Shown: positions 24,093-36,263, numbered from the stretch's first letter. The stretch: 37,924 nucleotides of DNA from Paramecium octaurelia (GCA_905182995.1 CAJJDP010000051.1:6126-44049); one strand, 5' to 3'. Translations and numbers: made by a program. The notes: generated from the sequence alone by a model not told the origin.

Positions 24093-25119
24093 TGAATATG
24101 ATTGAATTTAATATAAAAATTTAAAGATGATTTGATTTAGAATATAAACATTGATCTTTTTTCTTTAGTAAATGTTGAGTTGTGTAAATTGATCATAAAA
24201 AGTGTTTAATATTATTGATAAAACATAAAAAATGATATTTGTTTTAATATTATTATTATATGGTTGCTATTTGTTATTTATACTTGACTGTAATTTTGAT
24301 AATTGAAAATGATTAAAGATAAAAACAACTTAGGTTTAACTTACCTTCTATCATTTAAATTCAAAATATGCCTATGAATTAGCATGGCTAAGTTCAAGAA
24401 AGCTTTATTTTTCGAAATCTTATTCAAATATTACCGAAAGTTTCAATCGAAGAAGTCATATTTGATTATTGCTGAAAAATATCAAATATCATTGTTAGTT
24501 TTTAAAGAATCCCAAAATCTCGGCTAAAAACCACTTCATTTTTAATTTGCATCAAAGTATTTTAAATCTGTAATTTAAGCAAAAAACAAATTAAATCTTG
24601 TAGGATATTCAATATATTATATAGATTTGTATATTAATATACTCTAAATGTAAAGCAGAATATATTCTCATAAGTTATATTTCTAGCGATGTTATAATTT
24701 TATATTTAACAGATAATTAAATTTAGATGAATTAATGAAGAATTTCATAAAAAAAATTGATTTCATGATCACCTTCATATTTATGGTTTATTCATACTTT
24801 AACTAATACTAAAAGGTAATATAAATTTAGAAGGCGAAACATAAAATTGATAGATTTTTCAATACTTAATCAAGTTCAATATATTTCTTATCAAAAAATA
24901 TAGAAATTATTTTCACATTATGTCAAATGTTGTTCTGCATTTTGCAAAAAATTTAACTAAACAGTGATTAAATTAAAAAATAGGATGTATAAACACCTTG
25001 AACAGCATAATGATAACATAAACTCTTAGGTTTGATCGTAATTTTTAGGACGTTTTAAAATATTATAATATATGATAAGGATTTAGCAGTTAGATATAAT
25101 TTCAACTTTATCTAAAAAA
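24093..25119. other. Intergenic region (P1), with a P1-specific insertion
   Basis: This spacer lies between the giant gene and the convergent broken gene. I see no gene in it. Most of it (24217-24885) is absent from the P2-like copy at 32475-32870. P2 in turn has about 63 bp (32771-32833) that P1 lacks. Confidence 0.5.
24217..24885. other. Insertion of about 669 bp in P1 relative to the second copy
   Basis: The second copy joins ...aatattatt directly to tcttgtcaaaa at 32591-32610. P1 has the same flanks separated by about 669 bp, bounded by the direct repeat TATT at 24213-24216 and 24882-24885. No coding frame is evident. Direct TA-containing repeats at both edges would fit an unexcised IES-like element, but the ends match the IES consensus poorly, so an ordinary indel is equally possible. 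Confidence 0.4.
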
Positions 25120-26270
25120 GAAAAAGCGATTAATAATCGCCTACTTTAGCTGAAAATCTCTCAGTCACTAGATCTTGAATTCTAACTCTGACTAAAGAGG
25201 GTAGTTTATAATTTTCATGTTTCAGAGGTGCCTTGATATAGATTATTGAGGATAGTTCCATACATGAGTCAAAAGTTGTGTGGAGAAAACATTATTCATC
25301 TGATATAATAACTGGATAGGTTCTATCCCAATCACTTTATTTAGTTCATCCTTTTAGAAAGTAGCCCACACAAGTAGTGTTTGTATATTTATCAACTATT
25401 ATTTCCACTATTATCATTTAGTGATAGTAACCAATAAAAACTTATGACTTTAACAATTTTTATTTATGAAAGTACAATAGAAATCTTACGGATATAGAGC
25501 ATCCTATAAGCAAAATAACAATAACGGTGAATAATTATTTAAAACAGCCTTCTATGCCCTATTAGAATTCAGTATAATGAAATTTTCCCTATGATAATTA
25601 TTACAGAAAGATTTCATAATAAAACCAATACTATTTTCTTTGAGCATTTCAAATCCTTTTCAAAAGTATAATATCCCTGCGCCCATCATTATATGCAGTC
25701 TAGCGGGTTTGAATATCACATTTTCATAGTTCTAAAACAAGGATTTAAGTTTATAATTAATGGCAACATAATTGTTTTGCAAAGCAAACCTTCTAAAAAC
25801 AATTTTTTATAAATATCGCAATCTGACATTAATAATAAAAACGAGCAAATATGGAGTTTGTATTAGATAGTTATATATAGCATACAATCAGAATTCCGAT
25901 GATAACAATCAGTTTGTCGAAAAATTAGTAGTAACTCCCTCTCATTTATTTTCCAAAAGAATAGCACTCAAATAATATCTTACACCATTTTATTATGCCA
26001 CACAAGCATTCTCATAGGTGTACCTAAATTGCAATATTTATAATTGGAGCGATTAGTAGTATAAACTTAACACCAAAAGTATTAATTATTGAATAATTAT
26101 TGAATAATCATTTGAGCCATAATTAATCTTACTCTCAGATTATGGTGCATAATCTTGGCAGAAAACAGTAATAAGGTTCACTTATTCATTTATAATTTTA
26201 TCTTTCAACAAGAATTGATGAATTACATATTGTTCGTTTTGATTTTCTTATTTGAATCAACAAGATATCC
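25120..26270 (-). pseudogene. Broken gene for a membrane protein of unknown family (P1)
   Basis: Read on the minus strand, several protein-like blocks appear in order but in different frames. One follows ATG 25945 as MRGSYYQFFDKLIVIIGILI, a membrane helix. Another ends with a helix of the form CFKQLFTVIVILLIGCSI. The last reads DWDRTYPVIISDEQCFLHTT and PSLVRVRIQDLVTERFSAKV. In-frame TGA codons and shifts separate them, for example the TGA just before the DWDRTYP block. The last block is conserved with mostly synonymous changes in the second copy near 32890-33090, so the region was coding until recently. A four-helix tetraspanin-type protein is conceivable but not shown. I could not find introns that repair all breaks, so a mis-modelled intact gene remains possible. 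Confidence 0.4.
25126..25140. other. Perfect 7-bp-stem inverted repeat
   Basis: GCGATTA-A-TAATCGC is a perfect hairpin with a one-base loop next to an A-rich run. It is conserved at about 32882-32896 in the second copy. It lies at or just beyond the probable 3' end of the broken gene. Its role is unknown; conservation may simply reflect coding sequence. Confidence 0.4.
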
Positions 26271-27880
26271 CTAGAGTGTGTTGACTCATGGTGTAATTAT
26301 ATTTAAGATGTTGACCTAATCTTTTGTTGAAAGTCAAATCCAATTAAAAGAACTTCGCTTTAATCTAACTAAATATCTGTGAATTAAATAATAATTATAT
26401 CATTTATCATATTAGATTTCTTTAACTGTTTTAAATCCTTCCTCTGTTTTATCTTTATCTCTCTACATTTCCATCCATACGCCAACTTTTTTTCCATTGT
26501 TGTATTCACCGTTTAAAGTTATTTATTAGCATTTTCGAAATTCATCACAAATTTCAATCCATTAGCCAATTTTCATCCCTTTATCATAACATCCTTCACT
26601 TCTGATAGTTTAAATATATAAATAATTTACATTTTTTCATTTTACTCATCTTATTTATACCATGTATTCCATATACCAACTTTTGTGCCATAATAATATT
26701 GACCGTTTAATGTTATTAAAGGTTCTCCATAATTATATCCAAAGTAATCAATTGTATCGATCCAATACCCATTTTTAAGTCCGTGACCTGCTTCATCATA
26801 TAACCCTCCACCACTAAATTAGTAGATAAAATATCATTTGTTATTAATACACCGATTTAAAAGAATTGCAAAAACCCTTCCTATATCTAGTATCCCAAAA
26901 GCCAACCTTCTTACCATTGTTATAATCGCCATTATAGGTTAACTAACGCCATTCATAAAATACATCACTAATCTCTATCAAGTACCAATTTTTTAACCCA
27001 GTTCATTATAGGCTCCACCTCCACTTGATTGAAATAAAATATTTTTATTAATTATTTACATCTATTTTCTCCCAATATTCCCTCCTAGACGATCCTAAAT
27101 TCTTAACCAAATACCCCATCTGCCAATTTTTTTTCCATTTTTATATTCACCATTAAAAATTACTTATGATTCTTCAAAAAATTCATCGCTAACATCAACC
27201 CATAACCCGATTTTATCACTTTGACCTCCTTTATCATAATATCCGCCACCGCTATTTACAAATTGTTGAATATCATTAATTACATCTTTAGATTCTATTT
27301 ATATTTTGATTTCCACCAGCTATCCCATCTTCCAATTTTATTTCCTTATTTATATTCGCCACTATAAGTCACTTATGCACTCTAAAATATATGGCCAATG
27401 TCAATCCATTAATCAATTTTTAATCCTTGATTTCCTTCATCATAACTTCCTCCACCTCTAAATATAATATAATTAAATATTTTTACATCATCTTCAATGA
27501 AAGTTTATTTCCTAAATTTTTTTATAAAGTCTCCCATTTGCCAACTTTTTTGCCATTTTTATACTCACCATTGTGGATTACATAAGAATTGCATTGAAAT
27601 CCATCAGCAATATCAATCCATTACCCTGTTTTACATCCTTAACCTGTTTTATCATACACTCCCCCTCCTCTAGAAATACTTTTAGAATTTTACATTAATT
27701 AATCTCTCTTTTAAAATTTAAAATAAATATCCCACACCCCAACTTTTTTACCATTTTTATATATGCCAATGTATGTTATTGTCCAATTTCTTTAAATTAA
27801 GGCTCTAACTTTTACCCATTTTCCATGCCTTTAATTATCCTCATTATATGTTCCACCACCACTTCAGATGAATAAATATT
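25621..27880. repeat. Redundant contig end, first copy (2,260 bp)
   Basis: This matches 27882-30141 with an offset of 2,261. One clear discrepancy is TG at 27590-27591 against CC at 29851-29852, close to the end of the left contig, which changes a conserved Trp-Asp to Cys-Asn and is probably a base error here. Confidence 0.85.
26400..27880 (-). pseudogene. MORN-like repeat gene, redundant 5'-truncated copy (P1)
   Basis: This is the same gene as 28661-30620, cut at its 5' end by the N at 27881. The stop TGA is 26402-26400. It contains the seven intron-delimited repeats and the same 1-nt deletion near 26975-26983. Confidence 0.75.
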
Positions 27881-27881
27881 N
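27881..27881. other. Single-N contig join in the MORN-like gene
   Basis: The right-hand contig restarts at the sequence of 25621, so the broken membrane-protein gene and the MORN-like gene appear twice in succession. Confidence 0.85.
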
Positions 27882-30141
27882 AAAACCAATACTATTTTCT
27901 TTGAGCATTTCAAATCCTTTTCAAAAGTATAATATCCCTGCGCCCATCATTATATGCAGTCTAGCGGGTTTGAATATCACATTTTCATAGTTCTAAAACA
28001 AGGATTTAAGTTTATAATTAATGGCAACATAATTGTTTTGCAAAGCAAACCTTCTAAAAACAATTTTTTATAAATATCGCAATCTGACATTAATAATAAA
28101 AACGAGCAAATATGGAGTTTGTATTAGATAGTTATATATAGCATACAATCAGAATTCCGATGATAACAATCAGTTTGTCGAAAAATTAGTAGTAACTCCC
28201 TCTCATTTATTTTCCAAAAGAATAGCACTCAAATAATATCTTACACCATTTTATTATGCCACACAAGCATTCTCATAGGTGTACCTAAATTGCAATATTT
28301 ATAATTGGAGCGATTAGTAGTATAAACTTAACACCAAAAGTATTAATTATTGAATAATTATTGAATAATCATTTGAGCCATAATTAATCTTACTCTCAGA
28401 TTATGGTGCATAATCTTGGCAGAAAACAGTAATAAGGTTCACTTATTCATTTATAATTTTATCTTTCAACAAGAATTGATGAATTACATATTGTTCGTTT
28501 TGATTTTCTTATTTGAATCAACAAGATATCCCTAGAGTGTGTTGACTCATGGTGTAATTATATTTAAGATGTTGACCTAATCTTTTGTTGAAAGTCAAAT
28601 CCAATTAAAAGAACTTCGCTTTAATCTAACTAAATATCTGTGAATTAAATAATAATTATATCATTTATCATATTAGATTTCTTTAACTGTTTTAAATCCT
28701 TCCTCTGTTTTATCTTTATCTCTCTACATTTCCATCCATACGCCAACTTTTTTTCCATTGTTGTATTCACCGTTTAAAGTTATTTATTAGCATTTTCGAA
28801 ATTCATCACAAATTTCAATCCATTAGCCAATTTTCATCCCTTTATCATAACATCCTTCACTTCTGATAGTTTAAATATATAAATAATTTACATTTTTTCA
28901 TTTTACTCATCTTATTTATACCATGTATTCCATATACCAACTTTTGTGCCATAATAATATTGACCGTTTAATGTTATTAAAGGTTCTCCATAATTATATC
29001 CAAAGTAATCAATTGTATCGATCCAATACCCATTTTTAAGTCCGTGACCTGCTTCATCATATAACCCTCCACCACTAAATTAGTAGATAAAATATCATTT
29101 GTTATTAATACACCGATTTAAAAGAATTGCAAAAACCCTTCCTATATCTAGTATCCCAAAAGCCAACCTTCTTACCATTGTTATAATCGCCATTATAGGT
29201 TAACTAACGCCATTCATAAAATACATCACTAATCTCTATCAAGTACCAATTTTTTAACCCAGTTCATTATAGGCTCCACCTCCACTTGATTGAAATAAAA
29301 TATTTTTATTAATTATTTACATCTATTTTCTCCCAATATTCCCTCCTAGACGATCCTAAATTCTTAACCAAATACCCCATCTGCCAATTTTTTTTCCATT
29401 TTTATATTCACCATTAAAAATTACTTATGATTCTTCAAAAAATTCATCGCTAACATCAACCCATAACCCGATTTTATCACTTTGACCTCCTTTATCATAA
29501 TATCCGCCACCGCTATTTACAAATTGTTGAATATCATTAATTACATCTTTAGATTCTATTTATATTTTGATTTCCACCAGCTATCCCATCTTCCAATTTT
29601 ATTTCCTTATTTATATTCGCCACTATAAGTCACTTATGCACTCTAAAATATATGGCCAATGTCAATCCATTAATCAATTTTTAATCCTTGATTTCCTTCA
29701 TCATAACTTCCTCCACCTCTAAATATAATATAATTAAATATTTTTACATCATCTTCAATGAAAGTTTATTTCCTAAATTTTTTTATAAAGTCTCCCATTT
29801 GCCAACTTTTTTGCCATTTTTATACTCACCATTGTGGATTACATAAGAATCCCATTGAAATCCATCAGCAATATCAATCCATTACCCTGTTTTACATCCT
29901 TAACCTGTTTTATCATACACTCCCCCTCCTCTAGAAATACTTTTAGAATTTTACATTAATTAATCTCTCTTTTAAAATTTAAAATAAATATCCCACACCC
30001 CAACTTTTTTACCATTTTTATATATGCCAATGTATGTTATTGTCCAATTTCTTTAAATTAAGGCTCTAACTTTTACCCATTTTCCATGCCTTTAATTATC
30101 CTCATTATATGTTCCACCACCACTTCAGATGAATAAATATT
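27882..30141. repeat. Redundant contig end, second copy (2,260 bp)
   Basis: This repeats 25621-27880. It contains part of the broken membrane-protein gene (27882-28531, minus strand) and most of the MORN-like gene, then runs on into the unique 5' part of that gene at 30142. Confidence 0.85.
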
Positions 30142-30620
30142 GATTACATCTCTAAACCATTATATATAACCTTCCATTATCCTACCTTCTTGTTATTTAT
30201 ATATTCTCCAGATTCATAAGTTATAGTTTAACTTTTAGATATCGAAATACAATACTCTTAATGAAATTTGATGATTTCTTTCCACAGTCCTATTTTTTTT
30301 CCTTATTCACAGTAGAAGCCTCCAATATCAACATTTACTCCCATCCAGATTGCTGTCCATCTACCAATTTTTTGATATTGCTCTCCATATTAACCTAACC
30401 ATTAAAGATTTATAATTTATTGAATATTCATAGGTGCTTTTTATTTTTTTGGAATAAGATCAATTTCTTCTCTATTGGAGTTATTAATATACAAATATAC
30501 ATTTTTAAAATAGCCCCATCTTTGGAATAAATAATCTACTTATCTTATGCAACTTAGATTTTAGTCCGATCGACCTTAAGAAATTAATTACGCCAAATGA
30601 TTGCTTTAACTTCCTTCCAT
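28661..30620 (-). pseudogene. MORN-like repeat protein, about 582 aa, with a 1-nt frameshift (P1)
   Basis: ATG 30620-30618 is preceded directly by an in-frame TGA, fixing the start; the stop is 28663-28661. Seven introns (25, 24, 29, 32, 36, 37 and 29 nt) each end just before a repeat, splitting the first codon in phase 2 (AT|N GGN GGN). After about 75 non-repeat residues and one diverged unit come seven repeats of about 55-60 residues with the pattern GGGxYDxxGQ...KxGxWIDI...F...VxYNGEYKNGKKVGxW. This resembles MORN-type repeats, which mediate membrane or protein association in ciliates and other protists. The repeat-5 codons that should read TGG ATA GAG appear as TGA TAG AG (near 29236-29244) because one base is missing. 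The exon total is one short of a multiple of three, as expected. The other copy has the base. It is either a recent pseudogene or carries a consensus error. Confidence 0.75.
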
Positions 30621-31535
30621 TCAAATTTTTGTGTTTAAATTAATTATCTTGTGACAAACATAATTATAGAGATTTTAATTATATAATAATTAATCGCAAA
30701 ATTTAATCAGAAGCAAATAATAGATTTCTATATAAACTGAAAGCTTAGTTCAGACCAAAGCATTTTGATATAAAGAAATAACTTATGACCTATGAGGTAA
30801 TTTGTGCAAACTTTCATAATGAATTAAAAAAGAAAAAGTATTTATTATTTCTAAAAGAATTCAAATTTATTATTATATTCCGATGTTGAAATACCATAGG
30901 GCAAAGTCATTACTTATTAAAATTGAATTTAAAATATCACTATAGTGGGAGGTTAATTTTTAATATTGTATTGAGATTATTACCAGAATAATTATTTCTT
31001 AAATTATCTGAACTCTTAACCCTAATTTAAAAAGAAATTCTTGTTAGATAAATGGTCACTTCAGCGAAGAATAAGTTCTGCTTTCTTAATTCATCAGGTT
31101 TAAAATAATACTTGATCTGTTGTTAAAAATAATACTTCATATGATCAGATGATAAAAGTGATGAGTATATGTCGTAACGTTTTAGTTGACAAACTGAGTT
31201 ATGCCACTAAAAAGGAATAAAAGATAAAACTTCAATAATATTTTAAATACGGTGAAATCTTAGCTTTCAAGAAGCTAAGTAATATTCATATTAACTTTAA
31301 TTTTTGAATTGAAACTTTAGATTACTATTTATTAGAAGGACTTAATCTTATACTAAAAGGTTGGAGTATTTTTGAATAACTATTTATATTCAATTAAGTT
31401 AAAATAGAACTAGATTAAAAAAATACTAATATTTTAAAAATTTTGAATAGATTAGTATATTTTTAGTCAAGGAATATGATGAGTACAATAAAATATCAGG
31501 AAAATTGAGATAGACATTAATATTAAACTATAAAG
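30621..31535. other. Gene-poor AT-rich stretch
   Basis: This is the region upstream of the MORN-like gene. I see no coding frame with protein-like composition, no RNA gene and no repeat copy elsewhere in the window. Promoter elements for the minus-strand gene should lie at its left edge but are not recognisable. Confidence 0.4.
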
Positions 31536-31838
31536 ATGTCTTTAAGTCACAAATTGGGAGGGCTACTGAAGTTGATCGGACTTTGTAGAGGGGTTAGCTA
31601 TTAGAGGCAGCAGCTATTACAAAGGTTTATCTTTAATGAATGAGTTGACCCTCTGGAACTCACTTATTATGGACCTGGAAACTGTGAGTTCTTAATGAGC
31701 ATAGTTTTTGTATTGTTTCAAAAATAGCCTATATACTATGGGCTATAATGGGAATTGGTGGTGTCTTAAGTCACTTTCTCATCATTCCTTATCCCTTTAT
31801 TTTTACCTTTTTCTTTTTGCTAAATTCCTTTCAATACT
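31536..31838 (+). pseudogene. Possible gene fragment interrupted by an in-frame TGA and cut at a breakpoint
   Basis: ATG 31536 opens a Gln-recoded frame MSLSHKLGGLLKLIGLCRGV... of 35 codons to TGA at 31641-31643. The same frame continues as VDPLELTYYGPGNCEFLMSI and on through a hydrophobic stretch. At 31839-31840 the sequence switches to the 3' part of the giant gene. A GTG...TAG segment at about 31685-31705 could be an intron in a different frame. The composition is more protein-like and less AT-rich than its surroundings. I do not recognise it; one base error or a real pseudogene would explain the TGA. Confidence 0.3.
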
Positions 31839-32474
31839 TCAAATAAGATTGTATCCAAGTCATTTTATCATGTTTAAAACAAACTTCTAAGTAATTTTTT
31901 TGGTTATTCAAATAGTATATCCATTCAATTTTGTAACTTTTTTAAGATGATGAAAACCCTGTGAAGAAAAGCTTTAGATTTTTACAGATTGGTAATGAAA
32001 TAAGTATTTTAATATTATCTTCTACTTGGGAAATCTTATTTACTAATATCGTAATTATCAATGCGTTCATAAGCCTCCTTATTATTTTAGTCTTTAGAGT
32101 AATTTCCAAAATAACTTAAGCAATTTATATGTTTGAAGGCAAAATAGCCATAATGATGATTTTACTGTATCTTTTCCTTCTTGTTATGTACTTTTTCCTT
32201 ATGATTTTGGCGTTTAACTCAATGTATATTATTTTCTTATAATAGTGAAATGAATTAGAATTTCATTGATGTGTAAATAGCCTTAAACCTTTTGAGCGCT
32301 TTATTACTAGTTTATTTCATTTTTGAACCAATCGCTATATATCTAAGAATAGTTTTATACAGACCGCTTTTCGAAAGCATTAGAAAAAATGAATTTAATC
32401 CAATCAACCATTTTGTTTATTTCTTTATCTATGATAGCAAAATAAATCAAATCTATGATTAGTTAAATATTTGA
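31839..32474 (+). pseudogene. 3' fragment of the giant cysteine-rich gene, second copy
   Basis: From CAAATAAGATTG at 31840 the sequence matches 23458 onwards with about 1-2% differences, to TGA at 32472-32474. Introns are at 31891-31915 and 32224-32245. It encodes only the last 190 or so residues: the cytoplasmic stretch IRLYPSHFIMFKTNF and three of the C-terminal helices. All the ectodomain is missing. To its left lies unrelated sequence, so this is either a rearrangement breakpoint or a chimeric contig end. The differences from P1 (for example GGT for AGT in the QISNEIS segment) show it comes from the diverged copy P2. Confidence 0.7.
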
Positions 32475-32869
32475 TGAATATGATTGAATTTTAATATAAA
32501 AATTTAAAGATGATTTGATTTTGAATATCAACATTGATCTTTTTTCTTTAGTAAATGTTGAGTTGTGTAAATTGATCATAAAAATTGTTCAATATTATTT
32601 CTTGTCAAAAAATATAGAAATTATTTTCACATTATGTCAAATGTTGTTCTGCATTTTGCAAAAAATTTAACTAAACAGTAATTAAATTAAATAATAGCAT
32701 AATGATAACATAAACTCTTGGGTTTGATCATAATTTTTAGGACTTTTTAAATTATTATAATATATGATAAAGCAAAAGGAAAATTAAATAATTCGATCTC
32801 TATTTTATTCATAGTAATAGGTTCATTTGGAATGGATCTAGCAGTTAGATTTAATTTCAATTTTTATCT
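32475..32869. other. Intergenic spacer of the second copy
   Basis: This corresponds to 24093-25119 but lacks the 669-bp P1 insertion and has about 63 bp extra at 32771-32833. No gene is seen. Confidence 0.5.
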
Positions 32870-34026
32870 AATAAAGAAAAAGCGATTAATAATCGCCTAC
32901 TTTAGCTGGAAATCTCTCAGTCACTAAATCTTGAATTCTAACTCTGACTACAGAGGGTAGTTTATAATTTTCATGTTTCAGAGGTGCCTTGATATAGATT
33001 ATTGAGGATAGTTCCATATATGAGTCAAAAGTTGTGTGGAGAAAACAGTATTCATCTGATATAATAACTGGATAGGTTCTATCCCAATGACTTAATTTAG
33101 TTCACTTTTAGGAAGTAGCCCACACAAGTAGTGTTTGTATATTTATCAATTATTATTTCCACAATTATCATTTAGTGATAGTAACAAATAAAAACTGATT
33201 ACTTTAACAATTTTTATTTATGAAAGTACAATAGAAATTTTACAGATATAGAGCATCCTATAAGCAAAATAACAATAAGGGTGAATAATTATTTAAAACA
33301 GCCTTCTATGCCTTATTAGAATTCAGTATAATGAAATTTTACCTTTGATAATTATTACAGAAAGATTTTCATAAAAATACCAATACTATTTTCTTTGAGC
33401 ATTTCAAATCCTTTTCAAAAGTATAATATCCCTGCGCCCATCATTATATGCAGTCTAGCGGGTTTGAATATCACATTTTCATAGTTCTAAAACAAGGATT
33501 TAAGTTTATAGTTAATGGCAACATAATTGTTTTGCAAAGCAAACCTTCTAAAAACAATTTGTTTATAAATATCGCAATCTGACATTACTAATAAAAACGA
33601 GCAATTATGGAGTTTGCATTAGAAAGTTATATAAAGCATACAATCAGAATTCCGATGATAACAATCAGTTTGTTGAAAAATTAGTAGTAACTCCCTCTCA
33701 TTTATTTTCCAAAAGAATAGCACTCAAATAATATTTTACACCATTTTATTATGCCACACAATCATTCTCATAGGTGTACCTAAATTGCAATATTTATAAT
33801 TGGAGCGATTAGTAGTATAAACTTAACACCAAAAGTATTAATTATTGAATAATTATTGAATAATCATTTGAGCCATAATTAATCTTACTCTCAGATTATG
33901 GTGCATAATCTTGGCAGAAAACAGTAATAAGGTTCACTTATTCATTTATAATTTTATCTTTCAACAAGAATTGATGAATTACATATTGTTCGTTTTGATT
34001 TTCTTATTTGAATCAACAAGATATCC
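32870..34026 (-). pseudogene. Broken membrane-protein gene, second copy
   Basis: This is homologous to 25120-26270, with the equivalent ATG at 33701-33699. The C-terminal block reads PSVVRVRIQDLVTERFPAKV, differing from P1 by a few substitutions in frame. The junction before the HWDRTYP block has a different indel from P1 but is also interrupted by TGA. From about 33,750 onward the sequence becomes almost identical to P1, which suggests a switch of template in the assembly. Confidence 0.4.
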
Positions 34027-34155
34027 CTAGAGTGTGTTGACTCATGGTGTAATTATATTTAAGATGTTGACCTAATCTTTTGTTGAAAGTCAAATCCAAT
34101 TAAAAGAACTTCGCTTTAATCTAACTAAATATTTGTGAATTAAATAATAATTATA

Positions 34156-35252
34156 TCATTTATCATATTAGATTTCTTTAACTGTTTTAAATCCTTCCTC
34201 TGTTTTATCTTTATCTCTCTACATTTCCATCCATACGCCAACTTTTTTTCCATTGTTGTATTCACCGTTTAAAGTTATTTATTAGCATTTTCGAAATTCA
34301 TCACAAATTTCAATCCATTAGCCAATTTTCATCCCTTTATCATAACATCCTTCACTTCTGATAGTTTAAATATATAAATAATTTACATTTTTTCATTTTA
34401 CTCATCTTATTTATACCATGTATTCCATATACCAACTTTTGTGCCATAATAATATTGACCGTTTAATGTTATTAAAGGTTCTCCATAATTATATCCAAAG
34501 TAATCAATTGTATCGATCCAATACCCATATTTAAGTCCGTGACCTGCTTCATCATATAACCCTCCACCACTAAATTAGTAGATAAAATATCATTTGTTAT
34601 TAATACACCGATTTAAAAGAATTGCAAAAACCCTTCCTATATCTAGTATCCCAAAAGCCAACCTTCTTACCATTGTTATAATCGCCATTATAGGTTAACT
34701 AACGCCATTCATAAAATACATCACTAATCTCTATCAAGTACCAATTTTTTAACCCAGTTCATTATAGGCTCCACCTCCACTTGATTGAAATAAAATATTT
34801 TTATTAATTATTTACATCTATTTTCTCCCAATATTCCCTCCTAGACGATCCTAAATTCTTAACCAAATACCCCATCTGCCAATTTTTTTTCCATTTTTAT
34901 ATTCACCATTAAAAATTACTTATGATTCTTCAAAAAATTCATCGCTAACATCAACCCATAACCCGATTTTATCACTTTGACCTCCTTTATCATAATATCC
35001 GCCACCGCTATTTACAAATTGTTGAATATCATTAATTACATCTTTAGATTCTATTTATATTTTGATTTCCACCAGCTATCCCATCTTCCAATTTTATTTC
35101 CTTATTTATATTCGCCACTATAAGTCACTTATGCACTCTAAAATATATGGCCAATGTCAATCCATTAATCAATTTTTAATCCTTGATTTCCTTCATCATA
35201 ACTTCCTCCACCTCTAAATATAATATAATTAAATATTTTTACATCATCTTCA
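34156..35252 (-). pseudogene. MORN-like repeat gene, 3' part, copy in the contig ending at 35252
   Basis: The stop is TGA 34158-34156. It contains repeats 3-7 with the same introns as P1 and the same 1-nt deletion (ctatcaagta at 34731-34740). One difference is ACCCATATTT near 34525 against ACCCATTTTT in P1. The 5' part is cut at the N. Confidence 0.7.
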
Positions 35253-35253
35253 N
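35253..35253. other. Single-N contig join between two chimeric contigs
   Basis: The sequence right of this N starts at the equivalent of 25390 and at first follows P1, whereas the contig to the left began as P2. Unlike the other joins, it does not restart as an exact copy of its left neighbour. Confidence 0.8.
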
Positions 35254-36134
35254 TATCAACTATTATTTCCACTATTATCATTTAGTGATAGTAACCAATA
35301 AAAACTTATGACTTTAACAATTTTTATTTATGAAAGTACAATAGAAATCTTACGGATATAGAGCATCCTATAAGCAAAATAACAATAACGGTGAATAATT
35401 ATTTAAAACAGCCTTCTATGCCCTATTAGAATTCAGTATAATGAAATTTTCCCTATGATAATTATTACAGAAAGATTTCATAATAAAACCAATACTATTT
35501 TCTTTGAGCATTTCAAATCCTTTTCAAAAGTATAATATCCCTGCGCCCATCATTATATGCAGTCTAGCGGGTTTGAATATCACATTTTCATAGTTCTAAA
35601 ACAAGGATTTAAGTTTATAATTAATGGCAACATAATTGTTTTGCAAAGCAAACCTTCTAAAAACAATTTTTTATAAATATCGCAATCTGACATTAATAAT
35701 AAAAACGAGCAAATATGGAGTTTGTATTAGATAGTTATATATAGCATACAATCAGAATTCCGATGATAACAATCAGTTTGTCGAAAAATTAGTAGTAACT
35801 CCCTCTCATTTATTTTCCAAAAGAATAGCACTCAAATAATATCTTACACCATTTTATTATGCCACACAAGCATTCTCATAGGTGTACCTAAATTGCAATA
35901 TTTATAATTGGAGCGATTAGTAGTATAAACTTAACACCAAAAGTATTAATTATTGAATAATTATTGAATAATCATTTGAGCCATAATTAATCTTACTCTC
36001 AGATTATGGTGCATAATCTTGGCAGAAAACAGTAATAAGGTTCACTTATTCATTTATAATTTTATCTTTCAACAAGAATTGATGAATTACATATTGTTCG
36101 TTTTGATTTTCTTATTTGAATCAACAAGATATCC
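35254..36134 (-). pseudogene. Broken membrane-protein gene, third occurrence
   Basis: This is virtually identical to 25390-26270 (P1) with an offset of 9,864, including the bases that set P1 apart from 33146-33400. The equivalent ATG is 35809-35807. It adds no new gene to the locus. Confidence 0.45.
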
Positions 36135-36263
36135 CTAGAGTGTGTTGACTCATGGTGTAATTACATTTAAGATGTTGACCTAATCTTTTGTTGAAAGTCA
36201 AATCCAATTAAAAGAACTTCGCTTTAATCTAACTAAATATCTGTGAATTAAATAATAATTATA

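Noticed and set aside
25120..26270. Tetraspanin assignment for the broken membrane-protein gene
   Set aside because: The helix spacing is suggestive, but there is no CCG motif in a continuous frame and the frames are broken.
32771..32833. 63-bp P2-specific insertion as an IES
   Set aside because: Only the left edge has a TA; the right edge (ttggaat/gga) does not, so it does not fit TA-bounded excision.
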